A DNA stretch of 64,000 bases from Clostridia bacterium (lineage in GTDB: Bacteria; Bacillota; Clostridia; UMGS1810). The notes below the pieces were generated by a model that was given only the letters and a program-made list of their open reading frames with translations, was not told the DNA's origin and did no database searches. Shown here in pieces: positions 47,785 through 55,355 of the stretch (position 1 is its first letter; each line of letters opens with the position of its first letter). The stretch spans positions 1 through 64,000 of the forward strand of contig JAGATB010000002.1 in the NCBI GenBank assembly GCA_017621495.1, written 5' to 3'. The position numbers and the translations under genes were made by a program.

Positions 47785-48139
47785 TTAATATCTTGATTTA
47801 GTTCCTATTCCCATAATTCATAGAGATTTTGGGAATATTTTTATATGTTAGGTGCTTTGTCATTTCAATGTCTGTAATTAAAAAATTAGGAAAATTGAAA
47901 TTGCAATCATTTGAAAGTGCCAAAATCTTATAGATTTCGGGAAGATTTTAAGGTGTTTAGTCAAAAGCGTTGGTTTTACTCCCGAATTTTTCAACCCCCA
48001 TATTTTTTATAAATTTTATATGGTTTTTGATATGATTTTTTTAAAATTTTCCTGCTTAATACATGTAAATTTCAAAAAGTGTTGAAAATGACAAATCACT
48101 CCCGATTTTGAAAGTTTGTAAAAATCAAGAAATTAGTTC
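47785..48139. other. AT-rich non-coding interior of the transposon
   Basis: No gene seen. It contains TTAGTTCCTATTC at 47798-47810, which repeats at 48133-48145 across the transposase stop codon, and two copies of ACTCCCGA(A/T)TTTT (47978, 48098) that also occurs in the transposase ribosome site region (49932). Confidence 0.6.
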
Positions 48140-49924
48140 CTATTCTTCGTCTTCGTCAAAATCCGTATAAAGACCTGTTTTATCTAAAATATGTAATCTG
48201 TCAAGGTCAACTATATCTCCACCTCTTGAATAGGTTATATCGTTTTCAGACAAGCAATTATCTTTCATATACTTTACATCCTCAGAATAGATAGAATAAA
48301 CCTTGTCGTCTTGTATCAGTTCATATACAATCTCGTCAACATTTGGTAGTTCTTTCAAAGCGCAGTATAGTTTCCAATGTGACATTGTAGAATATCCCCT
48401 GACTCTGTATTTTTTAGCCTTTGCCCTTAATTTTGTTTCGTTAGTGTTTTTCAGGTATTTCAGTTTATCAAAGGATACAACCCTATCTTCTTCGTCAAAT
48501 TTGAAAAACTTGTTATCTAAAACCCTTCTTGCTTTTCTTGTTTCTTCGTCAATTATTGCTAAATATCTGCCTGTTGGTTGAGGTGCAATAAAGAATGATT
48601 TACTAACAATAGCTTTTAGAGTATATGCTGATTTGGTTTGTAATAACTGTATTAAAACACTTTCCGCATCTTTTAAGGATGCAAGTGTAGTTCCATAGTC
48701 AGTTTTCCAATTATATATAAAGGTATATGCTCCAACATAATCAGGTAAATACTTTGTTGCTACTCCTGTCATTATCTTGTCAATGTTAAGTTTCAGGTAG
48801 TTATGAAATGAGTTCACTCTTGACAGATTTAATCCGTATTGCTTTTTGAGTTTGCAGAATTCATTAAAAGGCATACTTTCTGTAAATTCTATGTAATCTA
48901 TAAGACCTGAATCATACAGTTTTTTCATAATATCCCTTTTAGTTACATATAAATTTTCAATTTCGTCTGCAATTTCATTGGGTATGGTTGTACTGTCTGT
49001 ATCGTATTTTCGCCAATTTATGATATATCCGTAGTCAATAAGAGTTTTCACATAAGAAGATGGTCTAATATAGTGCGGTATGTGTTTTAATTGAGCATAA
49101 TCATTATATGTAGGATTTGCGTCAGTACAAAGATATGTGATATTCTCAAAATGCTTGTCAAAACAATCTGTAAATCTTTCAATTGTCATTTTACCCAAAT
49201 TAGTGATATATGATACGGCGTGACCTTTATTATCTACAGCACAGACGGCACAGGCGTATTCTGGACCTAAAAAGCCCAATCTGCTAGGCATTCTGCCATA
49301 TCTGGGTAATCTTTTGGGTATCTTCTTGGGTAAAACATTAATCAGTTCTCTTTTCTTACCTGTTGTCATATCTATTGTATCAGTTCTTGTTCCTTTTTGG
49401 TTTTCCCTGAACCCTGTTTCGTCAATCTGGACAACTCCCGATAATTTTGGTAAGGGCATAGCAGACATAGCACATAGCAGTTTGTGTCTTGCTAAAAATA
49501 CGGTTTTTCGATTAATTCCCTCTAACTGATAATCTTTTTCAAGTATATCAACCATTTTATCAAGTGAAGTGGTGTTGATAGTCATTTGTACTAATTTTAT
49601 CCACACCTCCCATGACCAATTGGTATCTTCTAAAAATGTGCCTGTAAATAGGGAAAATGTCTTATTACACTTTTTGCATAAGTATCTTTGTATGTTGTTA
49701 TGCTTTCCGTTCTTTTTCGTATCCTCAGAAAGACAATGAGGACAGTAATTGACTATGTTCAAAGCCTCAAGCCTTTGCTGTAAATCATTCATTTTTAATG
49801 CTTGTATGCTTTCAAGCACTTTGGTTTTATTTCTTCTGTCATATTCTTTCAGATATTCCGTAAGTTCATCTACGGATAGGTTATACAGATATTTTTCAAA
49901 AATAATTTTTGGTGGTTTTTTCAT
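48140..49924 (-). CDS. IS1595-family (ISXO2-like) transposase
   Basis: A 594-residue DDE transposase. The ATG at 49924 follows TCGGGAG at 8 bases; a GTG three codons upstream overlaps that site. A zinc ribbon occupies residues 61-86 (CPHC and CKKC, as in ISXO2). The catalytic core starts at VQIDETGF (first Asp), has a second Asp in LCTDANPTYND, and RVNSFHNYLK as third motif. A C-terminal part of about 200 residues (from roughly 390) is longer than in most relatives and ends acidic (DFDEDEE). The frame is intact. It is the only transposase in this window. Expressed from its own promoter inside the right end. Confidence 0.88.
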   Translation of the reverse strand: MKKPPKIIFEKYLYNLSVDELTEYLKEYDRRNKTKVLESIQALKMNDLQQRLEALNIVNYCPHCLSEDTKKNGKHNNIQRYLCKKCNKTFSLFTGTFLEDTNWSWEVWIKLVQMTINTTSLDKMVDILEKDYQLEGINRKTVFLARHKLLCAMSAMPLPKLSGVVQIDETGFRENQKGTRTDTIDMTTGKKRELINVLPKKIPKRLPRYGRMPSRLGFLGPEYACAVCAVDNKGHAVSYITNLGKMTIERFTDCFDKHFENITYLCTDANPTYNDYAQLKHIPHYIRPSSYVKTLIDYGYIINWRKYDTDSTTIPNEIADEIENLYVTKRDIMKKLYDSGLIDYIEFTESMPFNEFCKLKKQYGLNLSRVNSFHNYLKLNIDKIMTGVATKYLPDYVGAYTFIYNWKTDYGTTLASLKDAESVLIQLLQTKSAYTLKAIVSKSFFIAPQPTGRYLAIIDEETRKARRVLDNKFFKFDEEDRVVSFDKLKYLKNTNETKLRAKAKKYRVRGYSTMSHWKLYCALKELPNVDEIVYELIQDDKVYSIYSEDVKYMKDNCLSENDITYSRGGDIVDLDRLHILDKTGLYTDFDEDEE

Positions 49925-50033
49925 TGACTTCACTCCCGATTTTTAATATTTACTATAATGTAAATATTTCTGTCCATTCTCAAAACCCTGTATACACAAG
50001 GAAAAATGCCGAAAAAGTTCCTTTAATAACATT

Positions 50034-50061
50034 ATTTTATCACAACAGCCCGAAAAATCAA
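50034..50061 (-). promoter_or_regulatory. Possible transposase promoter
   Basis: On the minus strand TTGATT (50056-50061), 16-base spacer, TAAAAT (50034-50039). A 9-bp hairpin AATATTTAC/GTAAATATT (49945-49968) sits just before the transposase ribosome site and may restrict translation. Confidence 0.4.
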
Positions 50062-50096
50062 GGGTATTGTTAGCAATATTTTAATGGACTATATAA

Positions 50097-50104
50097 TTTT
50101 TTCA
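50097..50104. repeat. Right 8-bp target site duplication
   Basis: TTTTTTCA, matching 46925-46932. It ends only 8 bases before the -35 box of the rplJ promoter. Confidence 0.8.
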
Positions 50105-50112
50105 AAAAATGC

Positions 50113-50141
50113 TTGACAAATACTATTTTTTATGTTAATAT
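50113..50141 (+). promoter_or_regulatory. Promoter of rplJ-rplL
   Basis: Perfect TTGACA (50113-50118), 17-base spacer, TAATAT (50136-50141). Lies just outside the transposon. Confidence 0.75.
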
Positions 50142-50149
50142 ATTTAAAG

Positions 50150-50251
50150 TGTCCACAGACAGCAGGTGTTAAGGTAAATCCTGCCGAGGAATTGTATTAT
50201 AGCTTTAGTATGCTTATATTAGGTTTCTCATGTCTGTGAGGAACCTTTTTT
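50150..50251 (+). promoter_or_regulatory. Ribosomal protein L10 leader with attenuator
   Basis: The family signature CAGACAGCAGGTG...AATCCTGCCGAGG is at the 5' end. It ends with a terminator AGGTTTCTCA/TGAGGAACCT plus T run (50221-50251). In Firmicutes the L10-L12 complex binds this RNA and represses rplJ-rplL. Confidence 0.88.
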
Positions 50252-50308
50252 GTTTATTAATTACAGTGTTTATATACATTGTATCGTTTATTGGGAGGTG
50301 AAACAGAT

Positions 50309-50950
50309 ATGCCAAGCGCAAACGTATTGGAACAGAAAAAGCAAATCGTAGCAGAGCTCGTTGAAACTTTAAAGACTGCACAGGCAGGTGTTCTCGTAGA
50401 TTACAGAGGTCTTACTGTTGAGGAAGATACCAATCTCCGCAGAAAGCTCAGAGAAGCCGGTGTTGAATACAAGGTTGTTAAAAACACTCTTACAAGATTT
50501 GCAGCTAAGGAAGTTGGTCTCGAAGGTCTCGATGAGCCTTTAAACGGTCCTACATCTCTCGCTGTAAGTAAGGATGACCCCGTTGCTCCTGCAAAGGTTA
50601 TTGCTGATTTTGCAAAGGAGAACGAGTGCCTTAAGATTAAGGCAGGTTTCTTGGATGGTGCGGTTATTTCTTTAGAAGAAATCAACACACTGGCTAAGAC
50701 TCCTTCAAGAGAAACTCTTATTGCTAACATTATGGGTAGCCTTAATGCTCCCATTTCTAACTTGGTTAGAACATTACAGGCGTTGGTTGATAACGGCGTA
50801 GAACCCGCTGAAATCAACATTGCCAAGGAAGAGGCTCCCGCTGAGGAGACCGCTCCCGCAGCAGAAGAAACTGCACCTGCAGCAGAGGAAGCTCCCGTAG
50901 CTGAAGAGGCTGCTCCCGCAGAGGAAGCAGAAGAAACACCCGCTGAATAA
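50309..50950 (+). CDS. rplJ: Ribosomal protein L10, with acidic C-terminal extension
   Basis: A 213-residue uL10, the base of the L12 stalk. The ATG at 50309 follows GGGAGGTG; the family begins PSANVLEQKKQIVAEL. Core residues 1-~172 contain the RNA-binding KVVKNTL and AGFLDG regions and the L12-binding helix. The last ~40 residues are a Glu/Ala/Pro-rich tail of repeated EETAP units, not present in the usual 165-177-residue protein. Expression is set by the L10 leader upstream. rplL follows 60 bases later. Confidence 0.96.
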   Translation: MPSANVLEQKKQIVAELVETLKTAQAGVLVDYRGLTVEEDTNLRRKLREAGVEYKVVKNTLTRFAAKEVGLEGLDEPLNGPTSLAVSKDDPVAPAKVIADFAKENECLKIKAGFLDGAVISLEEINTLAKTPSRETLIANIMGSLNAPISNLVRTLQALVDNGVEPAEINIAKEEAPAEETAPAAEETAPAAEEAPVAEEAAPAEEAEETPAE

Positions 50951-51010
50951 TAGTGGTGTACCAAATTTATAAAAAAATTAAAATTATTTACTTATAGGAG
51001 GTAAAAAGAA

Positions 51011-51382
51011 ATGGCTAATCTCGAACAGATCATTGCTGATATCAAAGAATTAAAGTTATTAGAAGTTGCTGAATTAGTTAAGATGATGGAAGAAGAATTC
51101 GGCGTAAGTGCTGCTGCTCCCGTAGCAGTTGTTGCAGGTGGTGCTGCTGCAGGCGCTGCTGCTGAAGAAAAGACAGACTTTGACGTAGTACTTAAGGATG
51201 CAGGTGCTGCTAAGCTTAAGGTTGTTAAGGTTGTTAAGGATGCTGCAGGTCTTGGCCTCAAAGAAGCTAAAGACTTAGTTGACGGTGCTCCCAGCACAAT
51301 CAAGGAAGGTATGCCTAAGGAAGAAGCTGAAAAGCTCAAGGCTGAACTTGAAGAAGCAGGCGCTACTGTTGAATTAAAGTAA
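51011..51382 (+). CDS. rplL: Ribosomal protein L7/L12
   Basis: A 123-residue bL12. The N-terminal dimerisation domain (1-~30), an Ala/Gly hinge ([20 protein letters not shown]) and the C-terminal factor-binding domain (KIKVVK-like [24 protein letters not shown]) are as expected. It recruits translation factors. AGGAGG site. A terminator follows, so rpoB/rpoC are not in this operon, unlike the commonest order. Confidence 0.97.
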   Translation: MANLEQIIADIKELKLLEVAELVKMMEEEFGVSAAAPVAVVAGGAAAGAAAEEKTDFDVVLKDAGAAKLKVVKVVKDAAGLGLKEAKDLVDGAPSTIKEGMPKEEAEKLKAELEEAGATVELK

Positions 51383-51403
51383 TTTAACTTACTTATGATT
51401 AAA

Positions 51404-51444
51404 GGGTCGCTCGTAGGCAATAGGCTTGCGGGCGGCTTTTTTAC
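51404..51444 (+). terminator. Intrinsic terminator after rplL
   Basis: GTCGCTCGTAGGC pairs, with some G-T wobbles, with GCTTGCGGGCGGC, followed by six T. Confidence 0.75.
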
Positions 51445-51501
51445 TACGAGGCAGCTCGCCCGGGTCATAAGTAATAGGTAATAGTGAAGAAGTGTGATTA
51501 T

Positions 51502-52314
51502 ATGAAAATTTATGCATTAGTTGGGGAAAGCGGCACCGGAAAGAGCTACAATGCAATTGCCATTGCCGAGAAATACAACGCAGATTACATCATAGACGAC
51601 GGCTTGCTCATAAGTCAAGGCAAGGTTGTGGCAGGCAGCTCTGCCAAGAAGGAGTCCTGCATAATCGCCGCGGTTAAGCGAGCCATATTTGAGGATGAAG
51701 CATCGCGTATGCAGATGCGCTCTGCTATAGAGGAGAGCAGCCCGGTGGGTATATTGATACTGGGTACCAGCGACAGGATGGTGCAGAAGATACGCACACG
51801 ACTGGAGCTGCCGGAATTTGAGCAAATTATACACATTGAGGATGTGGCGAGTGCAGAGGATATTGCCAAAGCAAGGCTCATGCGCCAAGGACAGGGCAAA
51901 CACGTTATACCCGTGCCTGCTCCGGAAATTCGTAAAACTTTTTCGGGGTATTTCCTGGACGCACTGCGTGTCTTTCGCAAAAATTCGCAATTTGCCGATA
52001 ATCCCGAAGAGAAGTCCATAGTGAGGCCGTCCTACAGTTACAGGGGTGAATTTGTGATTAACGATACGGTGCTGTGTACATTGGCTTCTTATGAGGCATC
52101 AAGATGTACCGGAGTGGACAGAATCGTGAGAGTATCCTTGGATAAATCCGAATCAAACGTTATTTTCAATATTGATGTTGTTCTTAGCTATGGTGTAGAT
52201 ATCAAGGAATGCTCCGGCGATATCATCAATCGGGTAAAGCAGTCTATAGAGGAGTATACATCAGTATATACAGATGCAGTCAATGTAACTGTCAAGTCTC
52301 TTAGTGTAAAATAA
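51502..52314 (+). CDS. P-loop ATPase fused to an Asp23/Gls24-like domain
   Basis: A 270-residue protein. The ATG at 51502 leads to KIYALVGESGTGKSY, a Walker A; a GTG at 51484 is an alternative. The first ~150 residues look like a nucleotide-binding domain with GILILGTSDRMVQKI, where Asp could be the Walker B-like region. The C-terminal ~95 residues (from about 183) match Asp23/Gls24 (DUF322): VRVSLDKSESNVIFNIDVVLSYGVDIKECSGDI, VKQSIEEYTS, VNVTVKSL. Asp23 domains occur near the membrane in stress response and wall homeostasis. Expressed alone, without a clear Shine-Dalgarno. Function unknown; I infer a regulator that couples a nucleotide switch to a membrane/wall protein. Confidence 0.75.
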   Translation: MKIYALVGESGTGKSYNAIAIAEKYNADYIIDDGLLISQGKVVAGSSAKKESCIIAAVKRAIFEDEASRMQMRSAIEESSPVGILILGTSDRMVQKIRTRLELPEFEQIIHIEDVASAEDIAKARLMRQGQGKHVIPVPAPEIRKTFSGYFLDALRVFRKNSQFADNPEEKSIVRPSYSYRGEFVINDTVLCTLASYEASRCTGVDRIVRVSLDKSESNVIFNIDVVLSYGVDIKECSGDIINRVKQSIEEYTSVYTDAVNVTVKSLSVK

Positions 52315-52327
52315 AATGTTTGTTTAT

Positions 52328-52361
52328 AGAGTTGTATATTTTAGGTATACGACTCTTTTTT
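52328..52361 (+). terminator. Intrinsic terminator
   Basis: AGAGTTGTATA pairs with TATACGACTCT across a 7-base loop, followed by seven T. Confidence 0.85.
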
Positions 52362-52389
52362 TATTAATATAATATCTTGAGGTGATATA

Positions 52390-52776
52390 ATGGCTCAGAA
52401 TGGATATATTACAGCAAGGATATACACTTCCAGGGGAGAGCTGCCGGTAATAGGTGCAGTGGTAACCGTGACCCAAGAGGTAGGCGGCAGGCAAAATATC
52501 CTGGGCAAAAGAACAACAGACAGAAACGGTCAGACAGCACCAATCACAGTGAGTGCTCCGGACCGTGCTCTAAGTGAAAATCCAAGTGATGAAACCGTGT
52601 TTGCTACGGTTGATGTGAGGGTGGATCATCCTCTGTATTATACTGTATACATAAAGGATGCACAAATCTTTGCCGGACAGACGACTTTGGTGGATACGCC
52701 TTTGATTCCGCTTATAGAAAACGAATCTCACTCCAACAGAGCAGATGATTTTGTGCAGACACCACAGAATTTGTAA
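52390..52776 (+). CDS. Small beta-rich protein, carboxypeptidase-regulatory-like domain
   Basis: A 128-residue protein without a signal peptide. ARIYTSRGELPVIGAVVTVTQ, then NGQTAPITVSAPD and VRVDHPLYYTVYIKDAQIF, give the seven-strand layout of carboxypeptidase-regulatory/transthyretin-like domains. GGTGATATA before the ATG gives a plausible site. It is 14 bases before a peptidoglycan-binding protein. Clostridial relatives occur with such proteins and spore genes, so a role in spore wall layers is an inference. Confidence 0.65.
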   Translation: MAQNGYITARIYTSRGELPVIGAVVTVTQEVGGRQNILGKRTTDRNGQTAPITVSAPDRALSENPSDETVFATVDVRVDHPLYYTVYIKDAQIFAGQTTLVDTPLIPLIENESHSNRADDFVQTPQNL

Positions 52777-52790
52777 AAGGAGGTTTTAGC

Positions 52791-53924
52791 ATGGCAGTAG
52801 TAGTTACACCGTCTATACCTCAGTATATTACTGTGCATTTGGGGGCACCGGATTCCAATGCGCAGAATGTGACGGTGTCCTTTCCCCAATACATAAAGAA
52901 CGTGGCTTCCAGTGAGATTTATCCCACATGGAATGAATCTGCGATTTATGCCAATATTTACGCACAGATTTCCTATGCATTAAACCGTGTTTATACCAAT
53001 TTTTATCCCAGCAGGGGATACGACTTTGATATAACCAGCTCCACGGCATATGACCAGAAATTCATTCAGGGAAGGACAATTTTTGAGAACATAAGCAGAA
53101 TAGTTGATCAGATATTTACTACCTATATAAGGAGAATCGGCAGGATAGAACCCCTGGCTGCAAAATACTGCAACGGTACCACCGTTACTTGCGAGGGGTT
53201 GTCGCAGTGGGGCAGTGAGTATCTGGCACGCCAGGGCTACAATTCCATGGGCATACTGCAGTATTATTATGGTGATGATATAGAGCTTGTGGAGGATACG
53301 CCCATTACCGACATACAGAGCCTGTATCCCGGATATCCGCTGAGAAGGGGCGATTCCGGAGACCCGGTTACCATTATACAAAGAGAGCTAAATACCATAG
53401 GACGTAATTATCCTGCTATTCCTCGGGTAGATGTGGACGGTATATTCGGTGAATCCACCGAACGGGCAGTGCGGACATTTCAGCAGATTTTTGACCTCAC
53501 ACCGGACGGCATAGTGGGGCAGGCTACATGGAACAGACTTGTAATGCTCTATGTGGGTATTCTACGGCTGGCAGAGCTGGACAGTGTGGGTGTGACCATA
53601 TTCGGCTCTACATTGGAATATCCTGAAGCACTGAGACTGGGCGATGAGAATGATTATGTGGCTACTTTGCAGTATTTCTTGTCTGTGATAAGTGAATTCT
53701 ATGATACAGTTCCCACTGTGCCTATCACAGGCTATTTCGGTGAACTGACTCAGGATGCGGTTATTGCTTTTCAGAGAACTGCAGGGCTGGTTGCCGACGG
53801 AGTAGTAGGCAGGAGGACCTGGGATGAGCTCTACAGAGCTTATGACGGTGTGCAAAACACGGTACTTATTCCGGATATAAATCTAAGAAACTTCCCCGGA
53901 ACTACCATCTCAACAAATTCTTAA
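52791..53924 (+). CDS. Peptidoglycan-binding protein with two PG_binding_1 domains
   Basis: A 377-residue protein. It lacks a classical signal peptide. The first ~180 residues (VTPSIPQYITVHLGAPDS...) are a module without a named catalytic domain; the start of it looks like the N-terminal part of SpoIID/SleB-associated clostridial proteins but I cannot assign it. Two PG_binding_1 domains follow: about 186-250 (LRRGDSGDPVTIIQREL, DGIFGESTERAVRTFQ, GIVGQATWNRL) and about 283-348 (LRLGDENDYVATLQYFL, GYFGELTQDAVIAFQ, GVVGRRTWDEL). They probably hold the protein on peptidoglycan. AAAGGAGG site. Next to another PG-binding gene and spoVM. Confidence 0.8.
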   Translation: MAVVVTPSIPQYITVHLGAPDSNAQNVTVSFPQYIKNVASSEIYPTWNESAIYANIYAQISYALNRVYTNFYPSRGYDFDITSSTAYDQKFIQGRTIFENISRIVDQIFTTYIRRIGRIEPLAAKYCNGTTVTCEGLSQWGSEYLARQGYNSMGILQYYYGDDIELVEDTPITDIQSLYPGYPLRRGDSGDPVTIIQRELNTIGRNYPAIPRVDVDGIFGESTERAVRTFQQIFDLTPDGIVGQATWNRLVMLYVGILRLAELDSVGVTIFGSTLEYPEALRLGDENDYVATLQYFLSVISEFYDTVPTVPITGYFGELTQDAVIAFQRTAGLVADGVVGRRTWDELYRAYDGVQNTVLIPDINLRNFPGTTISTNS

Positions 53925-53939
53925 AAAGGAGGGCTCGGT

Positions 53940-54482
53940 TTGGAGGAAGAAATCAGACAAATTCAAATGATGCTGAGGGAGATATCTTTCTTTGATGAAA
54001 ATATAGAACGTATAATCCCTGATGGTATATACGGTGAGCAGACCGCAAGCAGTGTGCGCAGCTTTCAAAGGAATAATAATCTTTATGAAACCGGTGAGGT
54101 AGATAATGATACTTGGGATAAAATCATCGAGGAGTATGACAGAATACAGAGAGAAAACAAACGTCACGTGCTTGTGCAGGTGATTGATGAAGCGGCGGTA
54201 CCGATTAGGGTAGGGGATGCAGGCGCAAGCTTGTATGTAATTCAGGCTATGCTGCTGGCACTTTCTGAAATTTTTGAAAATATAGATACTGTATACGTTA
54301 CAGGTGTATTTGATGCAGACACGCAGGCAGCCGTGGAGATAATCCAAATCATCAGCGGTATCACACCCAATGCCACATTGGACAGAGAGACAATAAATGC
54401 GCTTGCAGAGCTGTATATGACATATGTAACACGCAACCATGTAAAAAATTCCGATACCATACAAACCAATATTCAAAAATAA
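53940..54482 (+). CDS. Peptidoglycan-binding-like protein
   Basis: A 180-residue protein, TTG start at 53940 with GGAGGG before it. Two degenerate PG_binding_1-like units: residues ~5-65 (DGIYGEQTASSVRSFQRNNN) and ~88-150 (RVGDAGASLYVIQAMLLAL, TGVFDADTQAAVEIIQIISG). No signal peptide or catalytic residues. Same orientation and 15 bases after the preceding gene, so they are probably co-transcribed and may assemble in the same layer. Confidence 0.75.
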   Translation: MEEEIRQIQMMLREISFFDENIERIIPDGIYGEQTASSVRSFQRNNNLYETGEVDNDTWDKIIEEYDRIQRENKRHVLVQVIDEAAVPIRVGDAGASLYVIQAMLLALSEIFENIDTVYVTGVFDADTQAAVEIIQIISGITPNATLDRETINALAELYMTYVTRNHVKNSDTIQTNIQK

Positions 54483-54554
54483 AGTAACACATAACACTCA
54501 TAAAGCATATGATACAGTAAGCGGAATGCGAAGTGAGTGCAGGAGGGATGGAAG

Positions 54555-54716
54555 ATGTTTAAAAAAGCAGGCAGTAATTCGCTCGTTTGTGCAATTTTGG
54601 GGTTTGTGACGGGAGTGATTATGGCATTTTTCCTTCCGCCTGTGGTGATAGCGGTTGTGGAATGTGTGCTCATAGTTATACTGTGCATATGCTTAAAAAA
54701 GGAGTGTCATAGATGA
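54555..54716 (+). CDS. Small hydrophobic membrane protein (53 residues)
   Basis: Short reading frame with AGGAGGG 12 bases upstream. Two hydrophobic segments (about residues 9-26 and 29-47) flank a turn containing FFLPPVV; the ends carry lysines. The pattern G-x-x-x-G-x-x-x-A-FLPP recalls small clostridial membrane proteins that lie near peptidoglycan-binding genes. Its stop overlaps the spoVM start by 4 bases (ATGA), implying translational coupling. Function unknown. Confidence 0.65.
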   Translation: MFKKAGSNSLVCAILGFVTGVIMAFFLPPVVIAVVECVLIVILCICLKKECHR

Positions 54717-54784
54717 AGGTTGTAGTACTTAATTTTCCCGGATTTGTAAAAAGGTTTTTAAAGAGGATTTTTAAAATCCGGTAA
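54713..54784 (+). CDS. spoVM: Stage V sporulation protein M (SpoVM)
   Basis: A 23-codon gene for a short amphipathic peptide beginning MKVVVLNFPGF and ending with alternating basic and hydrophobic residues. Compared with Bacillus SpoVM (26 residues) it keeps the start MK, the helix-breaking Pro at position 9 and Phe at 11, and a C-terminal stretch with spaced Arg/Lys. SpoVM inserts in the outer forespore membrane by sensing its curvature and anchors SpoIVA, the base of the coat. It overlaps the upstream 53-codon gene. The GGAG site precedes it within that gene. Call rests on the match of these positions and context. Confidence 0.75.
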   Translation: MKVVVLNFPGFVKRFLKRIFKIR

Positions 54785-54807
54785 CAAACTTGTTCCCTAA
54801 AGAAAAA

Positions 54808-54861
54808 GTCATAACATCCCGGCAGGGTACGCGGTTGCTCGTCGGGATGTTGTGGCTTTTT
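54808..54861 (+). terminator. Terminator after spoVM
   Basis: AACATCCCG pairs with CGGGATGTT, extended by GTCAT/GTGGC, followed by six T. Confidence 0.85.
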
Positions 54862-54899
54862 TGTTATTATTTTATTCGGTTAAAATTCAAAAGCACAGC

Positions 54900-54936
54900 A
54901 AAATGAGGACATCAATTTATATTGAGTCCTCATTTT
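54900..54936 (-). terminator. Terminator of rpmB (bidirectional hairpin)
   Basis: AAAATGAGGAC (54900-54910) pairs perfectly with GTCCTCATTTT (54926-54936), lying between the convergent spoVM and rpmB. Confidence 0.7.
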
Positions 54937-54958
54937 ATTTGAAAATATTCATCATAGC

Positions 54959-55147
54959 TTATATAGCCTTACCTGCTTTTAATGTTCTTAAGCAGCTTGT
55001 GCAAATGTTCATCTTCTTAGATGTACCGTTAACAACAGTTCTAACGGGTCTTACATTAGCCTTCCATGTTCTGTTGGATCTTCTGTGAGAGTGGCTGACT
55101 TTGATACCGAAAGCAACACCCTTACCGCAGATTTCACACTTTGCCAT
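54959..55147 (-). CDS. rpmB: Ribosomal protein L28
   Basis: A 62-residue bL28 of the large subunit. CEICGKGV and CTSCLRTLK give the four-cysteine zinc-binding form. HSHRRSNRTWKANV is the family's basic motif. The start has AGGAGG. Transcribed alone from a promoter on the minus strand, with a hairpin in its leader. Confidence 0.96.
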   Translation of the reverse strand: MAKCEICGKGVAFGIKVSHSHRRSNRTWKANVRPVRTVVNGTSKKMNICTSCLRTLKAGKAI

Positions 55148-55188
55148 TTATATGCACCTCCTATTGATAATCCGATAACTTATATTAT

Positions 55189-55212
55189 GGTTGTAATGCG
55201 ATGCTTACAACC
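55189..55212 (-). promoter_or_regulatory. Hairpin in rpmB leader
   Basis: GGTTGTA/TACAACC 7-bp hairpin about 40 bases before the rpmB start; a candidate for autoregulation by L28, unproven. Confidence 0.4.
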
Positions 55213-55244
55213 TGAAAAATAACATGGTTATAAACACAAGGTAT

Positions 55245-55273
55245 ATTGTATCAAAAAATTTGCGTTTTGGCAA
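55245..55273 (-). promoter_or_regulatory. Promoter of rpmB
   Basis: On the minus strand TTGCCA (55268-55273), 17-base spacer, TACAAT (55245-55250). Confidence 0.65.
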
Positions 55274-55355
55274 GTGTTTTTTGAAAATATTTTGATAAAA
55301 TTGTAAAAATATTCAAAAAAACCTCATCCAAAGACAAATTTTTATGAAATGTAAT

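Larger units (their letters stand above)
46933..50096. mobile_element. IS1595-like transposon with passenger gene
   Basis: A 3164-bp element bounded by imperfect ~25-bp terminal inverted repeats. Both ends start TTATATAGTCCA and continue with mismatches into TTGCT. Identical 8-bp TTTTTTCA direct repeats flank it, matching the 8-bp duplications made by the IS1595 family. It holds a zinc-ribbon DDE transposase on the minus strand and, on the plus strand, a passenger gene with its own promoter and terminator. Its sequence is visibly more AT-rich than the neighbours. Intact ends and an open transposase suggest a recent or active insertion, between purL and the rplJ promoter. Confidence 0.85.
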
